Below are positions 1 to 11,645 of a DNA stretch of 64,000 bases, in pieces; position 1 is the first letter of the stretch; the number at the start of each line of letters is the position of its first letter. The notes under the pieces were generated by a model, which saw only the letters and a list, made by a program, of their open reading frames with translations, searched no databases and was not told the DNA's origin. The stretch is from Homalodisca vitripennis (Eukaryota > Arthropoda > Insecta > Hemiptera > Cicadellidae): NCBI RefSeq assembly GCF_021130785.1, contig NC_060214.1, positions 1,020,501-1,084,500 of the forward strand, given 5' to 3'. The position numbers were made by a program, and so were the translations under genes.

Positions 1-300
1 TGTGCATGGAATATAGTTAAATAAGACACTACTTTGGTTCTGGACTATATATTTTAATTTAATCCGTGTGTATTTGTTTCCAGTACAAGCAATATCCATT
101 AATCGCATTTACTTAACTCTTTACACGAACTTAGTGTTAATGCTGCTGTAGCTCTCTTACTCTATAATACAGCGCAGGTATTTAAGTATAATGTAAGTAT
201 AAATATTAATTTCAATGTTTAAGAGCAGCCTCGCACGAGGAACAAAGCGTCAATGTTAACCGCTTATGTAGTTGAATGGTTTACCAAATTGCACCAAATC

Positions 301-1276
301 TTCACATACTTATGGCTACGTATTACAATAAGATGTAGTTTTCATTAAAATCGTTTATTACCAAGAGAATTTTCATTGTATAAAGACGCAGCCTTGCGAT
401 TTCAATCGTTAGATACATTTTCCTAAGTATGAAATCGACCACCTTCCAAATTAATTTGGTGGAGCTTTAATGAGTGGGTATCAAAAGGTTCAAATATAAA
501 ATGATAATCTTTTCTTAGATCATATTTTTCTACACTTAATATAATCAATACCAAGCTTGATACAAATTTATACATGTAAAATATTACGATACAAGAATGT
601 ATACAGTGTTTATGTTAATTAGTGAATAAATAATTGCATTAAATGATTGCACACATCATTATTGTCTTTATACATACAACTCTCAACGCTTTTCAATAAT
701 TATTGCTAGAAAATCATCGTGGCTGCTTCTAAAATAAGTACCTTCTAAACGATTAAAGGGCTACAGGAAACTGCTGACCTCCCCACAATATAAGTCCGGT
801 GGCTCGGAAGGTACTTTTAGGCGTTTCCCAATTAACTTATTAGCACGAGCCGAATTGTTGTTTTTACAGAAATTTAACATTAAATATAATTTATTTTTAA
901 TTTTTAATAAACACGATGAACTTTAAGAAAATATACAGACATTGACTGCGTGGTTTTTACTTCCCCAGTTTAAAATGTTTTTTAAGAACGTTAAAAGTAT
1001 CGGGAGTAACCAGCTGTGCACTGTCCTTTACGTTATAGTCCATAAACGTAACATAGCTTTTATTTCCAAATTAAATTTAGGAATTTTAACTATGACAAGT
1101 AATGAGTAATATAATGCCAATATCATAAACGCCAAGTTGTTTTATTTAAATTTAATATATTATTTCTGGTTTAGTATCAGTTCTATAAAATTCTGTACCA
1201 ATATCTAACAAAACACTAATAAAATACTAATAAAACATGACCTTACACTGTTTAAAATACCACACGACGGTTAATC
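301..1276. other. Copy-A-only segment (deleted in copy B)
   Basis: Copy B jumps from the equivalent of A 300 to the equivalent of A 1,277 at B about 46,026. The four bases AATC occur at both A breakpoints (297-300 and 1,273-1,276) and once in B, which fits a microhomology-mediated deletion in B. The segment has no recognisable gene. It holds a small imperfect inverted repeat around AAGTACCTTC (about 728-823). Confidence 0.8.
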
Positions 1277-1449
1277 ATGAAGTTTTTAAATCCTGGTCTT
1301 TGGAATGATTTCATGGAACTAAACTCATTAGTTAAGGTTCTATACTGTTGCTTTGTTGTATATTAGCCTTTAGTTTCATATATATTAAATAGTTTTAACC
1401 TAACAAGAACATTATAAATCCATTGCATAACAATGTAGATAAAATAACA

Positions 1450-1900
1450 GCAAGTGGTTTCAGGAATGCTATGGTCTATTCAAAATGTACTGGTCTCCTC
1501 AATTTACGATTCAATTAAACTTTGGCAGGAAGTAACGTTCATTGCACAACTCTTTTGTGCGCTGTTCTATGTTATTTTAAATGGGTCTCAAACATTGTTA
1601 TGTACAATTAAACTGTGGCGGAAAGTATCGATCAGTACACAATTTCCCCATGGGTAGGCTACTCTTTGATATTGTCAATAGGTCTAACATTCCTATGTAC
1701 AATTAAACTGTGACAGGAAGTATCGTTCTTTGTACAAATCTCTCAAGGATTTTCTTGGGTTTTTAAATGGGTCTTGAAAATCCCTATCTACAGTTAAACT
1801 GTGACAGGAAGTATCGTTCTTAGCACAACTCTGTCAAAAAATTTATTGGTATTTTCAATGGGTCTTAAACATTCATATGTACAGTTAGTTCATTACACAG
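1450..1900 (+). repeat. Diverged ~91-bp tandem units (old array, copy A)
   Basis: About five degenerate units, each containing a form of AACTGTGGCAGGAAGTATCG followed by TGTTATTTTAAATGGGTCT. The same old units occur in copy B at about 46,270-47,040, roughly nine of them, so they predate the duplication. They are the ancestors of the homogeneous array that follows. Confidence 0.85.
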
Positions 1901-4510
1901 CTCGCTAGTAGGGATTCTTTGTTATTGTCAATGGGTCTAACATTCTTATGTGTACATAAACTGTGACAGGCAGTTAGTTCATTATACAGCTCTCTCGTTG
2001 GTATTCTTTGTTACTGTCAATGGGTCTAACATTCTTATGTATAAATAAACTGTGACAGGCAGTTAGTTCAATACAAAGCTCTCTCGTAGGTATTATTTGT
2101 TATTGTCAATGGGTCTAACATTCTTATGTGTACATAAACTGTGACAGGCAGTTAGTTCAATACACAGCTCTCTCGTAGGTATTCTTTGTTATTGTCAATG
2201 GGTCTAACATTCTTATGTATAAATAAACTGTGACAGGTAGTTAGTTCATTACACAGCTCTCTCGTAGGTATTCTTTGTTATTGTCAATGGGTCTAACATT
2301 CTTATGTATAAATAAACTGTGACAGGCAGTTAGTTCAATACACAGCTCTCTCGTAGGTATTCTTTGTTATTGTCAATGGGTCAAACATTCTTATATATAA
2401 ATAAACTGTGACAGGCAGTTAGTTCAATACACAGCTCTCTCGTAGGTATTCTTTGTTATTGTCAATGGGTCTAACATTCTTATGTATAAATAAACTGTGA
2501 CAGGCACTTAGTTTCAATACACAGCTCTCTCGTAGGTATTCTTTGTTATTGTCAATGGGTCAAACATTCTTATATATAAATAAACTGTGACAGGCAGTTA
2601 GTTCAATACACAGCTCTCTCGTAGGTATTCTTTGTTATTGTCAATGGGTCTAACATTCTTATGTATAAATAAACTGTGACAGGCACTTAGTTCAATACAC
2701 AGCTCTCTCGTAGGTATTCTTTGTTATTGTCAATGGGTCTAACATTCTTATGTATAAATAAACTGTGACAGGCAGTTAGTTCAATATACACCTCTCTCGT
2801 AGGTATTCTTTGTTATTGTCAATAGGTCTAACATTCTTATGTGTACATAAACTGTGACAGGCAGTTAGTTCATTATACAGCTCTCTCGTAGGTATTCTTT
2901 GTTATTGTCAATGGGTCTAAACATTCTTATGTATAAATAAACTGTGACAGGCACTTAGTTCAATACACAGCTCTCTCGTCGGTATTCTTTGTTATTTTCA
3001 ATGGGTCTAACATTCTTATGTATAAATAAACTGTGACAGGCACTTAGTTCAATACACAGCTCTCTCGTAGGTATTCTTTGTTATTGTCAATGGGTCTAAC
3101 ATTCTTATGTATAAATAAACTGTGACAGGCAGTTAGTTCATTACACAGCTCTCTCGTAGGTATTCTTTGTTATTGTCAATGGGTCTAACATTCTTATGTT
3201 TACATAAACTGTGACAGGCAGTTAGTTCAATATACACCTCTCTCGTAGGTATTCTTTGTTATTGTCAATAGGTCTAACATTCTTATGTATAAATAAACTG
3301 TGACAGGCAGTTAGTTCAATACAAAGCTCTCTCGTAGGTATTCTTTGTTATTGTCAATGGGTCTAACATTCTTATGTATAAATAAACTGTGACAGGCAGT
3401 TAGTTCAATACACGGCTCTCTCGTAGGTATTCTTTGTTAAAGTCAATGGGTCTAACATTCTTATGTATAAATAAACTGTGACAGGCAGTTAGTTCAATAC
3501 ACAGCTCTCTCGTAGGTATTATTTGTTATTGTCAATGGGTCTAACATTCTTATGTGTACATAAACTGTGACAGGCAGTTAGTTCAATACACAGCTCTCTC
3601 GTAGGTATTCTTTGTTATTGTCAAATGGGTTCTAACATTCTTATGTATAAATAAACTGTGACAGGTAGTTAGTTCATTACACAGCTCTCTCGTAGGTATT
3701 CTTTGTTATTGTCAATGGGTCTAACATTCTTATGTATAAATAAATTGTGACAGGTAGTTAGTTCATTACACAGCTCTCTCGTAGGTATTCTTTGTTATTG
3801 TCAATGGGTCAAACATTCTTATATATAAATAAACTGTGACAGGCAGTTATTTCAATACACAGCTCTCTCGTAGGTATTCTTTGTTATTGTCAATGGGTCT
3901 AACATTCTTATGTATAAATAAACTGTGACAGGCAGTTAGTTCAATATACACCTCTCTCGTAGGTATTCTTTGTTATTGTCAATAGGTCTAACATTCTTAT
4001 GTGTACATAAACTGTGACAGGCAGTTAGTTCATTATACAGCTCTCTCGTAGGTATTCTTTGTTATTGTCAATGGGTCTAACATTCTTATGTATAAATAAA
4101 CTGTGACAGGCAGTTAGTTCAATACACAGCTCTCTCGTCGGTATTCTTTGTTATTTTCAATGGGTCTAACATTCTTATGTATAAATAAACTGTGACAGGC
4201 ACTTAGTTCATTACAACAGCTCTCTCGTAGGTATTCTTTGTTATTGTCAATGGGTCTAACATTGTTATGTTTACATAAACTGTGACAGGCAGTTAGTTCA
4301 ATATACACCTCTCTCGTAGGTATTCTTTGTTATTGTCAATAGGTCTAACATTCTTATGTGTACATAAACTGTGACAGGCAGTTAGTTCATTATACAGCTC
4401 TCTCGTAGGTATTCTTTGTTATTGTCAATGGGTCTAACATTCTTATGTATAAATAAACTGTGACAGGCAGTTAGTTCAATACACAGCTCTCTCGTAGGTA
4501 TTCTTTTTTT
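1900..4510 (+). repeat. 89-bp satellite array, about 29 units
   Basis: Near-identical 89-bp units marked by CTGTGACAGGCAGTTAGTTC and GCTCTCTCGTAGGTATTC. Copy B has only one or two comparable, diverged units (about 46,911-47,050), so the array amplified in copy A after the duplication. Unit variants (ATACACCTCTC, GTGTACATAAAC, CTCGTCGG) recur in the same order, showing multi-unit block copying. Confidence 0.97.
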
Positions 4511-5173
4511 ATTCTTAACGAGACTAAACACTCTTATGTACTATTTTTTTTTTCTTAATTGTGTACAAATTAGTATAATTCATAACATTCTTTAAAAAAA
4601 TTTAATAATGCCCAAAATAATGTGTATCTATGATGGGTTTGAAATCTGTTAGTTTTGACATCTAAAACTGTAATGTGTTACGAGATGTGTAATGTGTCAC
4701 TGTTTGTGTAAGTATTACAACGATTAGTCCTTGACTCTTGGTGAGTATTCATAAGTAATGCGTAACTGGAATTACTTAAAAAAATAGTAAGTTAAAAATG
4801 GTTCAAGTTTGTTTTTGGTACAACCGGAATAAAAGAAGAAAACTATTAAAACAAACACTTATAAAATACTATAATATTTTATTATTGAATGACAGTAGAA
4901 CACATTAAATATTGAAGTATATATCAAAGTAATATTTTGGACATGTATTTGAAATGTTGGTACAATTATGAAGAACAATTTAAACCATGGGTTGAAATCC
5001 ACAACCGGAACATGTTTCATACACTTCTCTTATATTCTGCATCTTAAGATTCCTAGTTTTTAAAACAAAATGAGTCATTGAAGTTCTGTGTTAAATATAT
5101 AAATGAAAAAATGCACTTTTAAATTCAGGAGGATAAATATCTAAACATCACTTCAGTGTTTATCTAGTTATAC

Positions 5174-5840
5174 AGGGTGAGTCAGAAATATGGTAAAATA
5201 TTTTAAGACGTGATTGTATAGCTAAAAATAAGAAAAAGTTTTTTATAAAGGTAGGTCCGGAAACGCTCCATTACTGAGTAATGGCTGGCGAAAGATTTTG
5301 CTTTGTTATCAGTTCACCTGGTGAAATTAAATGATTCTGAAATGTTTCGTTCTTATTTTTTAACTCAAATAAGGTGTATTTATAAGGAAAATCACCTGAA
5401 AAATCTAATAAAACCACTCTAGAGGTTTTAGTGTGAACAGTTTTTGAGAAAAAGTATGAAATTTGACAAAAATCTAATAACAATAATATTGTCTTAAATG
5501 TTTGATGTCCAATAACATTGTTAAATGACCAATAAACTAGTTACTTTTCCTAATGCAGATTGTAGGAAATTTAATTCTGAAAACAACCATAATAAGCAAA
5601 GATAGCTAAATGTGTAAAAAAGTTATGAAATTGACTCCTCACGTATTACACTACATAGCAAACTTTTGCTGTTTTATAATAAGGAATGAGTATCTGATTG
5701 GTAACAGCTGGTAAAACACAAACATATATTTAGTTCACAATTCTATTTTAAAATAAAGTAAATATATCTACAATAGCTTTAAGTCTCACCGAAAGATTAA
5801 AGATTAATGATTATTTTTTATTGATTAAAAATTCAATAAA
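5174..5840. mobile_element. Copy-A-specific insert, possible DNA-transposon remnant
   Basis: Copies A and B separate just after CTAGTTATA at 5,173 and rejoin near 5,840. The A insert begins CAGGGTGAGTCAGAAATATG, which resembles terminal sequences of insect DNA transposons (family knowledge, not checked). No matching inverted terminus was found at the right end and no transposase is visible, so the class is uncertain. Copy B holds a different insert at the same place. Confidence 0.35.
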
Positions 5841-6689
5841 ACGTAATGGGAACAAGCCACGTAAACTGGGTTTTAGTTTGAATATAAATTCCTACATTGA
5901 TTCAGTGTAAGATTTGCAGTAGACGTGAATGAAAGTGATAAAACCAACAAAACAGAAATGAATGACAGTGATACAGACTTACAGTCGACCGTGACGTCAA
6001 ACAATCTGGACCGTTATTTCATTGTGCGAACTGTACAGACAAATACAATCAGTCGCTTTACAAAGTACTTTGCTGGAGACGTCTTAATGAATTTTGACCA
6101 TTCTATGAACTGATTATTCTTATAAATAAACAATACAAAATTAAAAAAATGAGGCTAATGCAATAGATTATGGATTTAATTTTTTACATTCAACCTCGTA
6201 AAATGTTACTCCCTGTTATCTGAGGTTACTTTTTACAATTTCATGTAATATAGTTACATCTTTGCGCTAATATGTTACTGTATGAATTATAAATCATGCT
6301 AAAAATTATGTTATTTTTTACCGATATCTTAGAATACCTAAGAACTACATAGTTTTTATTCCGCTTCAAGAGACCTAAATGAAAAATTCTCGTTGACTCC
6401 AACAATGTCAAGTAATAAAATAAACGTAGTTTATTCCTCATAGATAATACATAAAACCAAAAACACTAAAGCCCATAACCTATTAATTGTTATCATAAAC
6501 TATCTGCTGTATAAACAATACTACTACTACGTTGAAATTTTACAAATTCAGGGGAAGGATTGAATAAAATTATTAGTACTACAATTTAAATACAAGTTTT
6601 ACATAGGTAAAGAGAACTCTTAGTACACAGTTACCAGAACTAAGCTGCTATCGAACAAAGAATGAATATTTAAATAAAAAGATCAAATA

Positions 6690-7080
6690 TGTAAATGTAC
6701 CTCTGTAAATCTAGGCAGTTCTTAAATCGGTTCTTTCCTTTCTTAGAAACACAATTGTTGTTTCTTTCTCTACCAAATTGGAAATATTTTAATTTGATAT
6801 AGACTACATTCTGTAAATTTACCTCTGTAAATCTTAGAAGTTCTTAATACTACAAGTCGATTTCTTCCTTTCTTAGAAACACGATTGTTGTTTCTTCCGC
6901 CACCAAATTGGAAATATTTTAATTTGATATAGACTACATTCTGTAAATTTACCTCTGTAAATCTTAGAAGTTCTTAATACTACAAGTCGATTTCTTCCTT
7001 TCTTAGAAACACAATTTTACTGTCGTTTCTTTCTCCACCAAATTGGAAATATTTTAATTTGATATAGACTACATTCTGAG
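6690..7080 (+). repeat. ~131-bp tandem triplication (copy A only)
   Basis: Three successive units end in GAAATATTTTAATTTGATAT at 6,781, 6,911 and 7,046, a spacing of 130 and 135 bp. Copy B has a single unit (about 50,110-50,250), so the expansion is specific to copy A. Confidence 0.92.
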
Positions 7081-7745
7081 AGGGAAACCAAATTATAATT
7101 TACGAGAACGTGACGTAGACATTTGCGAAATCGGTAGAATAGGTTATCTTCTAAACGGTATGGACTATCGGTCAGCTTCTTGTAGTGAGAGTTTAAATAG
7201 AAGGTTAGAAAATGGTTTATACAAAACTAAGAATTGTACAAGTTTAAGTTCACCTTGGCACACGTGAATCGCTCTTTTCTAACACTGATATCGATAGTGA
7301 CATCTCGTAAGGTTAATTAAACTTATAAGTAAATATAAGAAATATGTATGAAGAAAATATTCACCTGTTGGAGATACGATTGTTACTATCTTCACATTTC
7401 GCTCTCCACCAGGACAAATAGTACCAACTGTCGATGTATTTCTTACGAGAGATTTTTATATCGTTACGAGACACTAGCTCGTGTACCTATACAGTAGCTC
7501 CCGGATCAATGTTTACAGGATATTATATGAAATTTGTTTCTCCATTACTATACAGTTGAATATTTAGATATTCATATATTGTAAGAATTCCATCGATATC
7601 TATCAATAGTGTAATCTTCCTAGTTCCATGAACTTCACATAATAGTATAGCTATAAACAGTATATACAATGAACTACTGGCCTGTTATCGGTATTACCAC
7701 AAACTTCTGGCAGAGGTAGTATAAGTAACTCTATGGTTACCGTGG

Positions 7746-7768
7746 TTATATATATATATATATATTTA
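7746..7768. repeat. (TA)n microsatellite
   Basis: A short alternating TA run followed by TTATTTAAAATA. Copy B lacks the run and reads ACATCTATGTATTTGAAAAT at the aligned position. Confidence 0.9.
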
Positions 7769-10700
7769 TTTAAAATATATTTACAGATATTGGGAGGAAG
7801 CCTATTACTCGAGGAGATGTCTTTAGTTGATTTCTGTCTGTCTGTATGTTGGCAATAGATCTTGAACCACGAATTGATGTAAGAAATTGAAGTTTGTCAT
7901 GAAGGTTCAATTTTGTACAAGCAACTACTAGTCGGATGATGGTGCATGTCACTCCATGGGATTTTGTTGAATTGTAGTAAATATGTTTTACATTGGTCAA
8001 GTAGGTAACCATGATGGCAACGGTAAAACAGCAGAATAAATAAATGTGTTAACAACTAAATTCAATCATACAAGATTTCTACATGTGACATATAAAGATT
8101 AGTAGCCTGTTTCCCCAAATTCATGCAACATCAACTTTATGTGACTTTTTGTTTAGAAACAATAACAGAGCGGTAAGTACATTTATTATTCGGTGGTAAG
8201 GTTGCTAACTCATCAGAGCTTTGTTAATGAACACTTCTATGAAACCTAAGTGAATGAAACATAAATGTGAATTTATAATGTGGTAAGATATCATGAGTAA
8301 ATTTTTCTGTAGATATTAAACTTTCCAGGAAACTTAATTTATATAATATAGACTAGAATGAGTTCTATGATGGTACATCTCATTAAGCAAAGGATTCGGG
8401 TGAGAGTCTTTGACGCCTATCACTCATTAGTCTGAGACAAAAACATTTTATTTTCCAGGCGATTTGAACATTTATTTAATGTATAGTTGTGTGTATATAT
8501 GTACTCAGGTCATAAGGAGAATGAAACAAACTCTAAACTTAAAATTTTGCACGTAACGTCAGTGAAGCCTGTTACGCGAAAATTGGTTTGGCCAACTCCC
8601 AACTTTTTACAAAACCATTCATTATTGTTAACATTTTAAGAAATTTTAGCTTCTCTAAATTGCATAGTTCTATGAATTTATAACCTTTTCTAGGTTTAGT
8701 CTTGCAGCACATAATTGGAAAAAAACGTAAATTGATTAATTTCTTTGTTCTCTTTAATTTATATTATTGTACAAGGTAAAAATGTTGTCAATACGCTCCC
8801 TGTTTGTTCTAAAAATATTATTATCATTGTTTTATAATGGTAGATTTAAAATTCTTTTGTGCAATATGTAAAAAGAAAAGTTTTTGTTACTATAATATGC
8901 ATATATTTCTAAATTTTATAAACTAAAATTGGGGACGATTTCCTGATATTAGAGAACTTTTAGACAGCAAACATTATTCGTACAGAAATTCTTATGACGT
9001 ATTTACGTGATATGGGTTTGTCAGTTATTCTCGTCAACTACTAAACTATCTCTAAAATGATTAGTTCCATGAATTTTTAACCTTTTCTAGATTTGGTTTA
9101 TCACGTAATTAGAAAGGATCATTTAATTAAATTCATTATTCTCTTAAAATTTATATTATTGTACATTGTAAGGATGTTGTTACTACAGCCCCTAAACGTC
9201 TCAGTAATGTAAAAATATTACTATCGTCATTTTAAAATGGTAGATTTAAACTTCTTTCGTGAACATCGTAAAAAAAAAAACTCTAATACATTTTGACATA
9301 TTTTTAGAAGCATGCATGAAGTTATAAATTTAGAGATCTAAATTTGTGACGATTTCGTGGTAATAGAGTAAAACTTTGGGACTGTGAAAATTATCCTCAT
9401 CGAAGTTCTTATGAAATATTTATCTGATATAGGTTTGTCAATTATTCTCGTCAACTGAATCACTAATATTAACTTACAGGCCAGCATAACATGTACGGTT
9501 ATATACATAGTTTATAAAAACAACTGTGTGTGTTCTGGAGACTAGGATATTAGGTAGCACTCCCCAACAGGGTTTAGTGTTACTGGAAGGGCGACAGCAG
9601 TCTTGAGGTAATGTTCCCTACAGAACTTCCCTAATGAAGCAACGATAGAAATGGAACACAACTTCAGTAGTGACGTTACCTCCCACCAGAGTGTGCTGAT
9701 GATGTTTTGAATCGTTAGTTCCTTTCTGAGCTCTCAGGAAATCCGAATTCTATTGAGGCTGGCACATTAGCATTTATCACTGGCAAACTCATATATGGTT
9801 TGGAAATAATCCAAGAGGTTGTAATAGTTCAATATTTTGAATGATGATTTGCACTGTAGTTATTACAATACACCATTTATACCGCTGTTAAATGTAGATA
9901 AAATATTCCAATGCAATCATTTATCAATTTAAAAACAAAAGTAATACCTCGCATATTTCAAAATCAAAGAATCACTATACATTTTCCAAGTACTGTCCAT
10001 TTCTTCATGTTTCGATGAAGACCTCCTACGCATTCCATTGAATATCAAACGAACCACAGGATTAAAAAGTGGGAAGCTAAAAATAAACTTTTGAATTCTG
10101 TTTTGTGTGATATGAATAAATGAAGTGAGCTCTCGTTGTCTCTTGGATTCGCTGCGGTTTGAAATGTTTGAATGCTCTTCCGTTACCGCTTTGTACTGCT
10201 ACTGCAAATATGACGTTTGCTAACTATGTTTTCAATGGTATATAAAACTCTTGCTTTTTTTTCAATTTGTAAATGTTTCCGTATTATAATGTGATAATTT
10301 TCCTTATATCTGCGTTGTATTGAGTAATTATGAGAGTTCCTATTGAAAATTGTGAGTTTATTTGTACTACTAAATACCTTGTTGTCAGGTCAGATAGTTT
10401 CTAGGGGCTGATGTCAACTAGCTGATCAACTGACGACAACAGATTGTGTTTGGTAAGAAGTCACCGGAGAAAAGTTAAAAGAAATCTCCAGAAAAGATAC
10501 TGGGTCAACGATTGACGACTTCTTAAGAGGGACACGTTGCTGATGTTTGAAAATAATTTATTTAATACAATATTTGATTAGAATCTTCCCCCTTCTCGAT
10601 CTCCCCCTTCCTCCCTCTCCATCTATCTTTCCTTGATCGAGGGTTGACTTGGGACTGTAACGTAGACCACGTTGCTCAAAACGAGGAATATATGTTTTGA

Positions 10701-10893
10701 AAAAACTATCCGAGTATTGAGCGACTCAGATATTGATGAAAGTCAGGAATCACAGCCACCATGTTTGTTTGTCACCTTCAATACCTCTAAAATAACATGC
10801 ACTTAATAAAAACACTTAGGCCTTTCACAAAGCTTTGATATGATTTGTTTATATTAAACTAGTTTTTAATTACGTATTAGGTTAGTTCTTTAC

Positions 10894-10926
10894 CTGAAGA
10901 AGAGATCATATTGCAGATCTCGTAAC
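10894..10926 (+). ncRNA. Hammerhead-ribozyme-like core (HH1)
   Basis: CTGAAGA (10,894-10,900) is followed by a hairpin with arms GAGATC (10,902-10,907) and GATCTC (10,916-10,921), then GTAAC. This is the order CUGANGA, helix II, GAAA of the hammerhead core, but GAAA has become GTAA here, which should inactivate it. It sits in a dispersed repeat (10,742-11,030) shared with 20,700-20,950 and 58,498-58,925. Hammerheads of this kind are known from Penelope-like elements. A cleavage triplet and helix III are not clear. Confidence 0.45.
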
Positions 10927-11605
10927 GTAGTGTTACTGATTTCTTGTTTCACTTTACAATGGCAAACGTCCTGAAAAATCCTGTTTCCTCCACAATGCAA
11001 CTATCTCTATAATATGACACTATGATCAGCAGCTGAAGTTACCTATATCTAATAAATGAGAGTTTAGTTAGCACATACATTGGCTCATTTCTTATATTCA
11101 TTATAGTTATTAATAACTATAAAATAAGCTTTTAATTTTCTAAGAACTATAATGAGACATGAGTCGTTTTGTAAACCAGCAATTATTGTTGAAAACCGCT
11201 CCAAAAGAAAGTCCTTATTTATTTATTTCTCAGTTAAACAATTATTTTAATTTTTTTTAAACAATAAAAAACAAGAATTTCACTAAATTTACATTTCTAG
11301 GTGACACGGCTGACGGTTATATGTTTCGATAATAGTTTCATAAATATCAAACCGATGTTCCTCAACAGGCCGATTAGTGTCGCATTTTTCCCGGGGCAGT
11401 GCTCACAGTTATTACGTCACTGATCACGTGACGGTCTAATCAATCGTATGGTTCCATTTGTTGAATTTTGTACTTGGCATCCCCCATTTTCCATGTCACC
11501 ACGTTAATTTCTCTGAAAATATATTCGGAAAATTGGATAATAATTGTTTTGTAATACTTATATTTCTCATTCTTGGAGGTCAAAATAATCATTTAATAGA
11601 CAGGA

Positions 11606-11608
<3 letters not shown>

Positions 11609-11643
<35 letters not shown>
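11609..11643. repeat. (TA)17 microsatellite
   Basis: Pure TA dinucleotide tract in copy A. The aligned site in copy B (about 59,395-59,412) lacks it, so it expanded or arose in copy A. Confidence 0.97.

Positions 11644-11645
<2 letters not shown>

Noticed and set aside
1900..4510. CRISPR-like regular repeats
   Set aside because: The units abut without unique spacers and the context is eukaryotic; this is a satellite.
5925..6113. Protein-like 62-codon frame shared by both duplicates
   Set aside because: It opens with GTG, the copy-B version (49,327 onward) is shifted by one inserted base, and identity is no higher than in the flanks.
11609..11643. TATA-box or promoter signal
   Set aside because: A pure TA microsatellite absent from the other duplicate, with no gene downstream.
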